Shown here piece after piece: positions 8,111 to 17,500 of a stretch of DNA of 56,200 nucleotides. Under the pieces are notes generated by a model. The model did not search any database. It was given only the letters and a program-made list of their open reading frames with translations, and was not told the DNA's origin. The stretch covers positions 1-56,200 of the forward strand of contig CAMWMR010000017.1 in the NCBI GenBank assembly GCA_947175425.1. Direction: 5' to 3'. A program made the translations under genes and the position numbers. Position 1 is the stretch's first letter; each line of letters starts with the position of its first letter. This DNA is from an uncultured Porphyromonadaceae bacterium (GTDB lineage Bacteria > Bacteroidota > Bacteroidia > Bacteroidales > Muribaculaceae).

Positions 8111-8586
8111 TATTCACCAATGTTAATTCGATCTCTCACTATGCGCATGTAAGCACCGAGAGCAGGAAAAGAATTTTTCAGTTCGGCCAACACAGCTTCC
8201 GCTTCGGCTCTGGTTCGAAAATCGCCTGCTATTACCCTCCAATACGGAGAGTTAAATGTTACATTCGTGCGCAAATTGGGATATGCAGTTCTTATTTGTG
8301 CATTCCGGCTTTCGGCCTCGTTGCGGGCTGTACGAGGATTGTTGTCCTCAAAAACCTGTATACGATACCCTGTCCGTGTCGTCGTTGACGTGGCATGCTT
8401 TGTAGACGTTTCGTTTTCAACATTTTCAATTTCGCTTTTTGAAGGTGCAAGCAATCTTGCCAACGCTTCAGGTTGTACTATGCTTATGTTGCCTTTTTCT
8501 ATAGAATTGACAATAGAATGCGGCGTCTCGGCCGGGACAGCCAAAGCGGAAACTGACAACAGTACGAAAATGGAACGTCTTAGCAT
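8110..8586 (-). CDS. Secreted SPOR-domain protein
   Basis: A 158-residue protein. I start it at the ATG at 8584-8586 because a signal peptide follows at once (LRRSIFVLLSVSALAVPAETP); a longer frame to 8694 would run into tpiA. Residues about 80-155 form a SPOR fold (TGYRIQVFEDNNPRTARNEA, then WRVIAGDFRTRAEAEAVL), which in other proteins binds denuded peptidoglycan glycan strands. The middle is a polar linker rich in Thr and Ser. It is therefore likely a periplasmic or envelope-associated protein. It sits between tpiA and folE in one transcription unit. Confidence 0.9.
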   Translation of the reverse strand: MLRRSIFVLLSVSALAVPAETPHSIVNSIEKGNISIVQPEALARLLAPSKSEIENVENETSTKHATSTTTRTGYRIQVFEDNNPRTARNEAESRNAQIRTAYPNLRTNVTFNSPYWRVIAGDFRTRAEAEAVLAELKNSFPALGAYMRIVRDRINIGE

Positions 8587-8657
8587 TCGGTTCTTTAAAT
8601 AAGATAAATAAATACGAGGCACGGCCCGGTCGTGAGCCATGCCTCGGACTATATCAA

Positions 8658-9419
8658 TTAAAATGCGTTTACAATGCCCATGAAGTCGGCGCACTTGAGG
8701 GAAGCGCCGCCAATGAGGCCGCCGTCAACATCGGGTTTTGCAAAGAGTTCGGGAGCGTTGGAAGCCTTGCAGCTGCCGCCGTAAAGGATAGAAGTGTTAT
8801 TGGCAACTTCCTGTCCGTATTTGCCTGCGATAACGGCGCGGATATGTGCGTGCATGTCCTGAGCCTGCTCTGCGGTAGCTGTTTTACCTGTACCGATAGC
8901 CCAAACGGGTTCGTAAGCAAGAACGATTTTGCCGAAGTCTTCGGCAGAGAGGTTGAAAAGACCTTCTTCCACTTGCTTGGCAACTACTTCGTTGAATGTG
9001 CCGTTTTCGCGTTCTTCAAGAACTTCGCCAATGCAGAAAATGGGAGTAAGACCGTTTTCGAGGGCAAGCGCTACTTTTTCGCGAAGAGTTTCGGAAGTTT
9101 CACCGTAGTACTGACGACGTTCGGAGTGACCGAGAATTACGTATTTTGCACCGGTAGATGCAACCATGGGAGCAGAAACTTCGCCGGTGTAGGCACCGCT
9201 TTTGTGGTCGGCGCAGTTTTCGGCGCCAAGGCCGAGCACGGCAGCATCAATTGCTCCTGCAACGGGAACGAGGTGAGTGAAAGGAACGCAGATTACTACG
9301 TCACAGTTAGCTTTTGTAGCTTTAAGAGCTTCGCTTACTTCTTTAGCCAAAGCAACACCTTCGGGAACAGTAGTGTTCATTTTCCAGTTGCCGGCAACTA
9401 TATTCTTTCTCATTTTCAA
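8658..9419 (-). CDS. tpiA: Triosephosphate isomerase
   Basis: A 253-residue glycolytic enzyme interconverting dihydroxyacetone phosphate and glyceraldehyde 3-phosphate. Active-site residues are present: Lys13 in GNWKMN, His98 in ILGHSERR, Glu170 in [13 protein letters not shown] (the mobile loop 6), and the phosphate-binding ILYGGSCK and [10 protein letters not shown] loops. Two ATG codons two residues apart are possible starts (9419 or 9413). It heads the tpiA-SPOR-folE unit with its own -7 box just upstream. Neighbouring mgsA in the same window draws on the same triose phosphate pool. Confidence 0.98.
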   Translation of the reverse strand: MKMRKNIVAGNWKMNTTVPEGVALAKEVSEALKATKANCDVVICVPFTHLVPVAGAIDAAVLGLGAENCADHKSGAYTGEVSAPMVASTGAKYVILGHSERRQYYGETSETLREKVALALENGLTPIFCIGEVLEERENGTFNEVVAKQVEEGLFNLSAEDFGKIVLAYEPVWAIGTGKTATAEQAQDMHAHIRAVIAGKYGQEVANNTSILYGGSCKASNAPELFAKPDVDGGLIGGASLKCADFMGIVNAF

Positions 9420-9450
9420 TTTAATTGAGTGGTTATATCTTATTAGAGTG

Positions 9451-9458
9451 CAAAGTTA
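9451..9458 (-). promoter_or_regulatory. -7 promoter box of tpiA
   Basis: TAACTTTG on the minus strand, 32 bp upstream of the tpiA start. No good -33 TTTG is seen at the usual distance, so only the -7 box is claimed. Confidence 0.55.
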
Positions 9459-9521
9459 CGCAATTTTTGGCAACTGTGAGCGGGTTGTGCCTGTTTTTTT
9501 CGTATAGAACCTGTTATGCAT

Positions 9522-9553
9522 AAAAAAAGCAGCTGCCGGAGAATTGCGGCAGC
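9522..9553 (-). terminator. Rho-independent terminator of the aquaporin gene
   Basis: On the minus strand a seven-pair stem (GCTGCCG/CGGCAGC, loop of eight) is followed by seven T, 30 bp after the aquaporin stop codon. Confidence 0.85.
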
Positions 9554-9583
9554 CACTATGTGCGTGTTTAAGCTATACGTAAA

Positions 9584-10303
9584 TTATGCTTCTTTTCTGC
9601 CCTTGATTAGATTCCATACACCGGAGCTGAGCAGAGCGCCAATAAACGGAGCCACTATAAAGAGCCATATCTGACTTATAGGCTCAGTGTTACCTTCAAT
9701 AGCGGCAAAGATTGCCGGGCCGATTGAACGGGCGGGGTTAACGGAAGTTCCGGTGATAGGAATACATGCAATGTGCACAAGCACAAGGGTGAGACCGATG
9801 GCAAGTCCGGCAAAGTTTCCTGCACCTTTTTTGCTGTCGGTGGAACCAAGTACCACAAGAACAAAGATGAATGTAAAAATAAGTTCGGCCAGGAATGCAG
9901 GCACTACATTGCCGGCCATATACGAGTTGGCTCCGGTAGTGGTGGTATTGTTGAACACAGCCTCCACACCTGCTTCATTACCTGTGTGCACCAATGTATA
10001 GAGCACAGCCGAGGCGATTATTGCACCTATAACCTGGAAGAACATGTAGCCGGCGGCATCCTTTCCGCTCATGCGTCCGTTGGCCCATACTCCGAGAGTA
10101 ATGGCCGGATTTATGTGGCATCCCGAAATATTGCCGATTGTATAAGCCATCGCCACTACTGACAAACCGAATGCAAAAGCCACTCCAAGCGTGCTCACGC
10201 CGTAACCCGTTGTGCCGACGCCTATGCCGGCAAAGATTGCACTGCCGCAACCCATGAGGACCAGAACAAATGTTCCAATCATCTCTGCTAAGTACTTCTT
10301 CAT
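9584..10303 (-). CDS. aqpZ: Aquaporin Z-type water channel
   Basis: A 239-residue major intrinsic protein with six hydrophobic helices and both pore-lining half-helix motifs, NPA at residues 65-67 and NPAR at 189-192. The selectivity-filter residues point to a water channel: a His in LVLVHIAC (177) and a Thr and Arg around the second NPA, as in AqpZ; glycerol facilitators carry Gly and Asp instead. I use the ATG at 10301-10303 (MKKYLAEMIG), because the 17 residues before it in frame are polar and not conserved in type. It is monocistronic with its own terminator. Confidence 0.93.
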   Translation of the reverse strand: MKKYLAEMIGTFVLVLMGCGSAIFAGIGVGTTGYGVSTLGVAFAFGLSVVAMAYTIGNISGCHINPAITLGVWANGRMSGKDAAGYMFFQVIGAIIASAVLYTLVHTGNEAGVEAVFNNTTTTGANSYMAGNVVPAFLAELIFTFIFVLVVLGSTDSKKGAGNFAGLAIGLTLVLVHIACIPITGTSVNPARSIGPAIFAAIEGNTEPISQIWLFIVAPFIGALLSSGVWNLIKGRKEA

Positions 10304-10426
10304 AATTTTGTAATTATTTTTAATAAAGGGTAAGTTGAAACGATATATTAACAAACCTGTACACCCTTTTGTGCGTGGCTCATCGAATTATTTTAGCGAA
10401 GATACAAGAAAATCGTCAAACACATT

Positions 10427-11677
10427 CTAAATCTTGCGTAAAAGCGATACAAAGAAACGCACAATAGCCGGCGAGAGGCTCAACAGATAAACAAGTACAA
10501 GAAAAGCGACATAAAGCCCCAAGGCTATTGCATGCCATGTCCCGCTATCGGGAACGGCAAGATTATCAAGAGCTTCCTTTGTCATCTCGCCCGGCATAAC
10601 AGTACTCAGCGAACCAAGCGTACGTTTCCAAATAATTTCTCCGTTATAAATGTATACCAGCGCCTCTTTTCCCCGCACAAGCTGCTTTAGGGAAGTCGGG
10701 TCGGCGGTGTATACATCGAACGAAGGACGGCACCAGTCGGCCCATCGCTTAAGCTCCGCTCCCTCGGCACCGAGGACAGCTGCAAAACCAATATTCTCAC
10801 GTTGGGATGCAGCATACAATCGATTCACATAGTGGGCAAAACTCAAATAATGCACATCAGGCTCAGGGACAATCAACAGCAGAACGGGACCTGTCGATTC
10901 ATAAAAATCGGCTGCGCAGTCATATCCGTCGGCATCACGAATTTCGATATCGCCGCCAAGACCGGCATCTGTCGCTGTTGCGTCTCCTACATACGTCCAT
11001 GTGCTGTCGGGCAATTGATCGAGGGGAAATTCCTTGGTTATGCCGTTACGCTCATAGAGAAACATGTCCGGTTCATCGGTTCGGCTCACATCCGTAAATA
11101 CCGGAGTACCCGTTTTATAGGGCCGGAAATCGACGAGCGGCTGAACCTGATAACCCATAAATGCCAGATATAAGGGGAAGGCAAGCGACGCGACAATTAC
11201 AAGCCATTGCATTGCCGGAACGTATATTCCGCGCAATGTGCGGTTGCGAAAAAGCAGATAAACCACCAATGCGGAAATAACAATATTTTTTGCAAAAGTC
11301 GCCGCATTGGAAATCTTTATAAAATCGCCGAAACAACCGCAGTCGCTCACCGGCGAAGCTATCCAAATGTAAAGCGTAAGCGGCAGCATAAACGTCATCA
11401 TCGCCGCGGCACACCATACAGCAACCCGGCGCAGACAACCTGTGGCAATCATCACTCCTGTGGCAAACTCTATTATGGCAAGAGTGCTGCATCCGGTGAT
11501 AATGGCCTCCTCGGGGACATTCATTCCCCACACCGTGAGGTATTCACCAACTTTAATTATAAATCCCCAAGGGTCGATAGCCTTGGCCCAACCGGAAACA
11601 ATAAAGGTGAATCCTGTTAAAATTCGCGCCGTCCACACGGCAAGAGCCTGCAATCGCAGACGCGTGCTAAGCTTCAT
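10427..11677 (-). CDS. DoxX/MauE-type membrane protein with a C-terminal thioredoxin-like domain
   Basis: A 416-residue protein. Residues about 10-150 hold four transmembrane helices of the DoxX/MauE family with the pair of cysteines in SDCGCFGDF (about 111-119). A fifth helix is near 160-180. A soluble domain of about 190 residues follows, looking like a thioredoxin fold without a CxxC (TGPVLLLIVPEPDVHYLSF, then LVRGKEALVYIYNGEIIW). A last helix closes near 380-400. MauE-like proteins take part in disulphide or redox maturation, so a periplasmic redox role is inferred. It overlaps the upstream DUF1599 gene by 11 bases. Confidence 0.8.
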   Translation of the reverse strand: MKLSTRLRLQALAVWTARILTGFTFIVSGWAKAIDPWGFIIKVGEYLTVWGMNVPEEAIITGCSTLAIIEFATGVMIATGCLRRVAVWCAAAMMTFMLPLTLYIWIASPVSDCGCFGDFIKISNAATFAKNIVISALVVYLLFRNRTLRGIYVPAMQWLVIVASLAFPLYLAFMGYQVQPLVDFRPYKTGTPVFTDVSRTDEPDMFLYERNGITKEFPLDQLPDSTWTYVGDATATDAGLGGDIEIRDADGYDCAADFYESTGPVLLLIVPEPDVHYLSFAHYVNRLYAASQRENIGFAAVLGAEGAELKRWADWCRPSFDVYTADPTSLKQLVRGKEALVYIYNGEIIWKRTLGSLSTVMPGEMTKEALDNLAVPDSGTWHAIALGLYVAFLVLVYLLSLSPAIVRFFVSLLRKI

Positions 11678-12221
11678 GGCTGAGTTTTATAATCCCGAAA
11701 ACAGCATAGTTGACCATGTCGAAATAATTTGCATCAATACCTTCCGATACGGTTGTCATGCCGGCATTATCCTCAATTTCCTTTGTACGTTCAATTTTGG
11801 ATAAAATAAGGTCGACATACGAGAGCACCCTCATATCGCGCCACGCTTCGCCATAGTCATGATTTTTTGCAATCATAAGCGTGCGGGCCTGCATGGCAAT
11901 GTCATCGTACAGCTCCATTGCTTTGGCAACGGTAATATCCTTGCGGTCGGAATAACCGAGGCGGAGCTGTATAATTCCTACAATACCATAATTTACAATA
12001 GCTATGAATTCGGGCAGTATACCCTCCCCTACAGCCGATTTTCCTGTTGTCTGCAAGGTTCGTATGCGTTTTGCCTTGATAAAGAGCTGGTCGGTGATAG
12101 CCTCCGGCCGCATAATTCGCCACGAGGGGCCGTAATCGCCCAATTTTGCTTTAAATATAGTGCGACACGCGGCCAAAGCCTCGTCGAACTGTCGGTTTGT
12201 AAGTGTTTGTTCGTCGGCCAT
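11667..12221 (-). CDS. DUF1599 protein
   Basis: A 184-residue soluble protein made of two repeated halves that resemble each other: KLGDYGPSWRIMRPEAITDQLFIKAKRIRTL near residues 31-61 and KNHDYGEAWRDMRVLSYVDLILSKIERTKEI near 118-148, the second half being shown here only by its key pattern (DYG-W-MR). This is the DUF1599 family (PF07659), widespread in Bacteroidales next to DoxX-like genes. The DYG and MR pattern is reminiscent of all-alpha NTP-pyrophosphohydrolase relatives, but activity is unproven. A full promoter lies 27 bp upstream and the stop overlaps the DoxX-like gene. Confidence 0.85.
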   Translation of the reverse strand: MADEQTLTNRQFDEALAACRTIFKAKLGDYGPSWRIMRPEAITDQLFIKAKRIRTLQTTGKSAVGEGILPEFIAIVNYGIVGIIQLRLGYSDRKDITVAKAMELYDDIAMQARTLMIAKNHDYGEAWRDMRVLSYVDLILSKIERTKEIEDNAGMTTVSEGIDANYFDMVNYAVFGIIKLSHEA

Positions 12222-12247
12222 AATATATATTCTTTATAATACTGTCG

Positions 12248-12278
12248 CAAAATTAGAAAAAAAAGCCCGTAACAACAA
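12248..12278 (-). promoter_or_regulatory. Promoter of DUF1599-DoxX operon
   Basis: On the minus strand TTG (12276-12278), 20 bp, then TAATTTTG (12248-12255). The expected start is near 12241, about 20 nt before the DUF1599 start codon. Confidence 0.7.
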
Positions 12279-12326
12279 CATGTCATTAGGAAACACAATT
12301 GTGAAGACTACCGCTGAATAGAAATA

Positions 12327-12358
12327 CGGCTCCGCCCGCCGGGAGGCAGACGGAGCCG
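12327..12358 (-). terminator. Candidate terminator of serC-serA
   Basis: An eight-pair stem (CGGCTCCG/CGGAGCCG) with an inner GCC/GGC pair, about 20 bp after the serA stop. The T run on the minus strand is poor (TATTTCTATT). Confidence 0.55.
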
Positions 12359-12377
12359 GAATATAATTGAAAAACTA

Positions 12378-13298
12378 TTACTTGTTCACACGGAAAGTTG
12401 TGTCGCCTGTAGCGAAGAACGCTACAATCTGGCGAGCTGCGGCAAGGCCGGCATTGAGATTCGCCTCGGCTGTCTGTGCTCCGCTCTTTTTAGGAGTAAA
12501 GAACACGCGGTCGGCAAATTTTTCCTCCAGAGTAGCGGCATTGGACGGTTTTACATCGGCAAAATACTTCAAGTCGGGACGTTCTTCCAGCACTTGTTCG
12601 AGTTCGGCCTCGTTCACAACCTCTTTACGGGCTGTGTTTATAAGCACTGCGCCCTTGGGCATTAAAGAGATAAGTTCGCGCCCGATTGAGCCGACAGTCT
12701 GAGGTGTGGCAGGAATGTGAATTGAAACAATGTCGTTTTCCGAGTAAAGTTTCTGCAGCGAGTCAGCGGCAGCTACTCCGTGCTCCTCAAAAACTTCGGG
12801 AGAACAGAACGGGTCTATTGCCATAATTTCCATTCCGAAACCCTTGGCAATAGAAGCCACATGACGACTCACCTGACCGAAAGCCTGGAGGCCGAGACGC
12901 TTGCGGCTGATTTCAAAACCTGTCGAACCGCTGAATTTGTTACGGGCAGCCATAATGGCCATGCCTATTACAAGCTCGGCTACGGCATTTGCATTTTGTC
13001 CCGGAGTGTTCTCTACAACTATTCCCGCAGCAGTTGCGGCTGCAAGGTCGATATTGTCATAGCCGGCTCCGGCACGCACCACTATCTTAAGCCCGGGGGC
13101 GGCTGCAATAAGTTCTTTGTCAACAATATCGCTTCTTACAATAAGAGCGTTGACATCGGCGGCAGCTTTACGCAGCTCCTCGGCCGAAGTATATTTTTCC
13201 AGCTCAAGAACTTCATGGCCGGCATCCTCGAGAATACCTTTTATGCCCTGTACCGCCTTGGCAGAGAAAGGCTTTTCGGTAGCAATAAGAACTTTCAT
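12378..13298 (-). CDS. serA: D-3-phosphoglycerate dehydrogenase, short lysine-type
   Basis: A 306-residue NAD-dependent dehydrogenase that oxidises 3-phosphoglycerate to phosphohydroxypyruvate for serine synthesis. It has no C-terminal ACT domain, so no classical serine feedback site. Arg224 in NTARKEVVNE matches the catalytic arginine. The usual catalytic His is replaced: the position normally reading TPHxG reads TPKKSG (Lys270). The cofactor loop is also altered, GLQAFGQVS at 136-144, with Ala and Ser where glycines are usual. Lysine-type PGDHs are described for Bacteroides and Entamoeba histolytica, so this is a real variant, not a broken gene. It lies 11 bp after serC. Confidence 0.93.
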   Translation of the reverse strand: MKVLIATEKPFSAKAVQGIKGILEDAGHEVLELEKYTSAEELRKAAADVNALIVRSDIVDKELIAAAPGLKIVVRAGAGYDNIDLAAATAAGIVVENTPGQNANAVAELVIGMAIMAARNKFSGSTGFEISRKRLGLQAFGQVSRHVASIAKGFGMEIMAIDPFCSPEVFEEHGVAAADSLQKLYSENDIVSIHIPATPQTVGSIGRELISLMPKGAVLINTARKEVVNEAELEQVLEERPDLKYFADVKPSNAATLEEKFADRVFFTPKKSGAQTAEANLNAGLAAARQIVAFFATGDTTFRVNK

Positions 13299-13309
13299 GC
13301 GGCTATGTA

Positions 13310-14380
13310 TTAGTGGGTTGCTTCGAAATCGCGCATTGCTTCCACAAGCACTTTCACACTTTCCAAAGGCATGGCATTGTACAGCGAGGCACGGAAACCG
13401 CCAACCGAACGGTGTCCCTTGATACCGACAATACCGCGTGCGGCACAGAACTCAACGAAAGCGCCTTCCAATTCCTTGTATTCGGGAGTCATTACAAAGG
13501 TAACATTCATAATCGAGCGGTCGGCAGGGTCGGTAACAGTACCGGTAAACATTTTGCTGTCGTCGATAGCGCCGTAGAGCACGGCAGCCTTTTCAAGGTC
13601 GCGGCGTTCCAGTTCGGCTATGCCGCCAAGCTGTTTGTAATAGCGCAAAGTCTGAAGTGCGGAGAAAATGGGCAATACAGGAGGTGTATTGAACATTGAA
13701 CCCTTTTTGATGTGGGTGCGGTAGTCGAGCATTGTGGGAATAGGACGATCCACATGTCCGAGGGCGTCTTCACGAACAATAACAAGAGTAACGCCTGCAG
13801 GAGCAAGATTCTTCTGCGCGCCGGCATAGATTGCATCGTAGTTGGAGAAATTGATTGGACGCGAGAAAATATCGGAACTCATATCGGCCACCATGCGGCA
13901 AGGCACATCCGGGTCTTTGCGGATTTCGGTTCCGTAAATGGTGTTGTTGCTGGTATAATGGAAGTAGTCGGCATCGGCGGGCACTTCAAAGCCTTTGGGG
14001 ATATAAGTGTATCCTGCTTCTTTTGAAGAAGCCACAACGTCGACTTCGCCGAAAAGGCGAGCTTCCTTAATAGCGTTGGCAGCCCATGTACCGGTGTCCA
14101 TATAGGCAGCGCGCTTTGCGAGGAGATTATAGGGCAGCATGCAGAATTGCATGGATGCACCTCCTCCGAGCCACAGAACGTGGAAACCTTGCGGAATATC
14201 CAGAAGTTCTTTTACAAGAGCGGTCGCCTCATCCATTACAGCCTGGAATTCCTTGCTGCGGTGTGAAACTTCAAGAACGGACAAGCCGGTATCGGCAAAA
14301 TTAAGAATAGCGTCGGCAGTATTCTGAATGGTGTACTCACTCAGTATAGAAGGGCCGGCGTAGAAGTTATGTTTCTTCAT
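13310..14380 (-). CDS. serC: Phosphoserine aminotransferase
   Basis: A 356-residue PLP enzyme converting phosphohydroxypyruvate and glutamate to phosphoserine and 2-oxoglutarate; it can also act in pyridoxine synthesis. The N terminus [12 protein letters not shown] and the PLP-binding lysine in [12 protein letters not shown] (Lys190) are typical. Length is normal for the family. It is first in a two-gene operon with serA, the two consecutive serine-pathway steps, and has a full promoter about 50 bp upstream. Confidence 0.97.
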   Translation of the reverse strand: MKKHNFYAGPSILSEYTIQNTADAILNFADTGLSVLEVSHRSKEFQAVMDEATALVKELLDIPQGFHVLWLGGGASMQFCMLPYNLLAKRAAYMDTGTWAANAIKEARLFGEVDVVASSKEAGYTYIPKGFEVPADADYFHYTSNNTIYGTEIRKDPDVPCRMVADMSSDIFSRPINFSNYDAIYAGAQKNLAPAGVTLVIVREDALGHVDRPIPTMLDYRTHIKKGSMFNTPPVLPIFSALQTLRYYKQLGGIAELERRDLEKAAVLYGAIDDSKMFTGTVTDPADRSIMNVTFVMTPEYKELEGAFVEFCAARGIVGIKGHRSVGGFRASLYNAMPLESVKVLVEAMRDFEATH

Positions 14381-14432
14381 CGGACAGAAGGTGAAAAATT
14401 AATAATCGCCGCTTGCAGAATCAAGCGATGTG

Positions 14433-14464
14433 CAAATTTAAGAATTGGTTTTTATAATTGCAAA
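14433..14464 (-). promoter_or_regulatory. Promoter of serC-serA
   Basis: On the minus strand TTTG (14461-14464), 20 bp, then TAAATTTG (14433-14440). The -33 element directly abuts the terminator of the upstream secreted-protein gene. Confidence 0.8.
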
Positions 14465-14465
14465 T

Positions 14466-14496
14466 AAAAAACGGTCCTGCCACGCGGCAGGACCGT
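14466..14496 (-). terminator. Terminator of the phosphodiester-glycosidase-like gene
   Basis: A perfect 11-pair stem (14471-14481 with 14486-14496, loop ACGC), followed on the minus strand by six T, 26 bp after the stop codon. Confidence 0.92.
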
Positions 14497-14521
14497 CCGG
14501 TTTCAATTTCAATTATTGTTC

Positions 14522-17500
14522 TCAGCGTATATACACTTTCTTTGTTGCTTTGCCTTGACGGCGGATATAGATACCGGGAGCGAGGTTATCGGGAGATACG
14601 CGCACGCCCTGGAGGTTATACCATTCAACGGAGGCTTTGCTGTCCTCTACGCTTACGGTTTCTACTCCAACCTGTTCGGCCGGGCCTTCAACCACATAGG
14701 CTGCTTTTGCGGGCACTGTCACGGGAGCCTGCTCACCTGCAATGGCAAATACCTGCAGACCGTCGTTGGCAAGGACAGTTGTTCTGTTGATGGCAAGTAC
14801 ATTGCCGGCTGTATCGAAGGCCATTTGACAAACTTCGTTAGATCCGGTATTGGCAGAACCCGGAATTTCTTGTACGAATGACAACGAGGGTGTTTTGCCG
14901 TTCCAGGTAACGTTGTACAGGCGTGCATTGAGTTTGCAGCCCGATACAACAATGCGGGAACCGTCGGCCGAGAGTGCCACGCCGCCGCCACACGAAGGTA
15001 TGTCGGGGTCACCGCCCGCATTGTAAAGAATACCGTCTTCGGCATCTACATACATTAAACCGGGAACACTTGCCGTCTGGTTACCGGATGTACGAGCCTG
15101 TGATACAAACACACCGTCTCCATAAGGAGTAAGCGCGGTATTCTGGTTAGCCAGCATACTTATACCGGTAAGCTTTTGTGCTGCAAAATCTTTGGCTACG
15201 TGGGTGGTGATTTGGTCGTCCTCGCCTATATTCCAGTATACCAGAGTTCCCTTGTTAGCATGGTTACCCGAAGGATAGTCTTCGGCAAAATGCCACACTT
15301 TTGTATTTGTGCCTGTTCCGGTGAACGCAATATCCGTACCGCCTGAACCTGTAATGGCATCGCCAAGTTTGATAGTGCCTTTGCCGTCGTTAGTACCTGC
15401 GCTGAGGTTGGCAGGTGCGGCTTCAGGATTTTCGGGGTCGAAACTCCAGAAACCGGCACCCTTGTCGGAGAAACAGGTGGCATAGGCCATTTTGCCGTCG
15501 CGCATGCCAATGCGGAACAGGTCGGAACGGTTTGTTGCCGTCCATGGAGATGTTCCTTTGTGATAATTGGCCACATATTCATGTTCGGGGCTGTACATAT
15601 AGAATCCCTGCGCATAGCCGGCACTTGTAACAATAAATCCGTATGCATCGCTTTCGGGATTGGTAACAACTCCCACGCCTCCACGGGCATCGGCTGTGGC
15701 ATGAGGTGTGTGGCTGTGTACTTTCTTGGTTTCCTCAACAGGATAGCTCTGTATTTCTACATACCAATTGTACTTCTCACCCACGGCAAGTTCATCTTTG
15801 CTGATTTCAACAGTATTTGAGCCTTTTTGAGTGGTACCTTCAAACTGCAGCGCTTCGCGCGATGTTGTGGGGACAAGGTGAATAGTTGCTTTTTTAACAT
15901 CGCCGGTAAGAACATAGTGGAATTTCCAACCGGTTTCTTTTTCACCTTCGAGCTCAAGCTGATAGGCTGTGTGTGCACGGTCGCCGTAAATTACAGGATC
16001 TACCGGGTCTATGGGGTCGATAGGATCTACTGTAGTGCCTTTGGGACCGTATTTGCTGAGTTTGCCGCCACGCAATGCAAGCAGCACAAGATTGTTATCG
16101 CTTGTGGTTGCCGTACCGAACACATCGGAACCGCTGTAGTTGGGCAGAGCTTCGGCATTGACGGTGATGTTCTTGGCCGTACCAAGACCGGAGTTCACCT
16201 GCAGAAGAGTGAAACCTGTGGCACCGGCGCTAACCATATAATGAGTACCCTTATGAGTAAGAGTTGTTACGTGAGTTGTGCCTTTGGGAATAAGTGTTGC
16301 CGACGAGCTTATAGTAGATTGTCCGCGTACAGAACCCACATAATTCACAGCCTGCGGCTGAATATTTGTTCCTGCAAGTACAATCATTTCGGTGTTCCAA
16401 GGAGCAGCCCAAATTTGAGGGGTACCTATTTGGGTTGTGCCCTCGAATCCTGCAGGAGCCAAATTATATGTGGGAGTATCGAGCTGACCGTTGGAATTGA
16501 CATGAACACGACTCCAACGTATGCCCGTAGCTCCGTGAGAAGCCGACGAATAATAAATATAACCGCTTACCGACGAGCCTACGTACATCATAGTCTCACC
16601 GATATCATTATTATTCCAGTTTCCTCCTTGACCCGATATATTCCAATGTCCGGCCACTCCGGTTGCATAACCGTCGGAATCGTTGTTCCATTTATACATC
16701 AGCACGAAATGCTTGCCGAGTACCGATATATCACGGGCAGTTCCTACAAGATAACCGTCGGAAGTCAATGCTATATCGCTGAGAGGCATATTATTCTCGC
16801 TCTCAATAGCATTGGCGTTATTACAGATACATGTCGAACAGTCGAGGCTGCGGAGCATTGTGTTCTGCTTGTGGTTGTATACGTAAACGTAGGGAGCTTT
16901 TGCGCTGTCGAATGCCAGAATATAAAGCACATCGCCCTTTGCAAGCACGCGCTTAACGGTTTTGCCTGCCAGTTCGGCTATTTCAGTATCGGCATAAGCT
17001 ATATCGAAATCATAGGAAGCGGGGCCTTCGACGCCGGCAAGTGCGGGGTCAACTGTATCGGCTTTGGGAGCTTCCTCTTCGGGAACTTCCTTGAGTTCGG
17101 ATGCGGGAGCTGTGGAAGTGATGAAAATACCATCGTATACGTTGCGGACACCCGAACCGTCGTAGCTTTTGGAAACCTGACGCGAACCGGCGTACATCTG
17201 TGCCGAACCGCCGCAATCCACCTGAGTAGCTTCGGTAGCACCGAAAATTGTGGCTATATCGCAAAGTGCCGAGCAGCTGAAACCAAGATACTTTTTGGTT
17301 TGCATAACATTGTGCTCGCAGGTTATAATCCAAAGTTTGTCGCCGGCAGCATTGGTAGCATAAATTGTACGTTCGTTGTAACCGCTGTTATATGTTTCGT
17401 TCTTAAGCTCGGCGGAATTCTGCACACCGTCCTTCATGGCAAGGATGTTGCCGCTCACAGCCTGCTTGATAACGGGAGTGACGCCTTGCTCGAAATTCAT

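Noticed and set aside
12378-13298. serA as a pseudogene because the catalytic His is missing
   Set aside because: The frame is full length, operon and promoter are intact, and lysine-type PGDHs are known.
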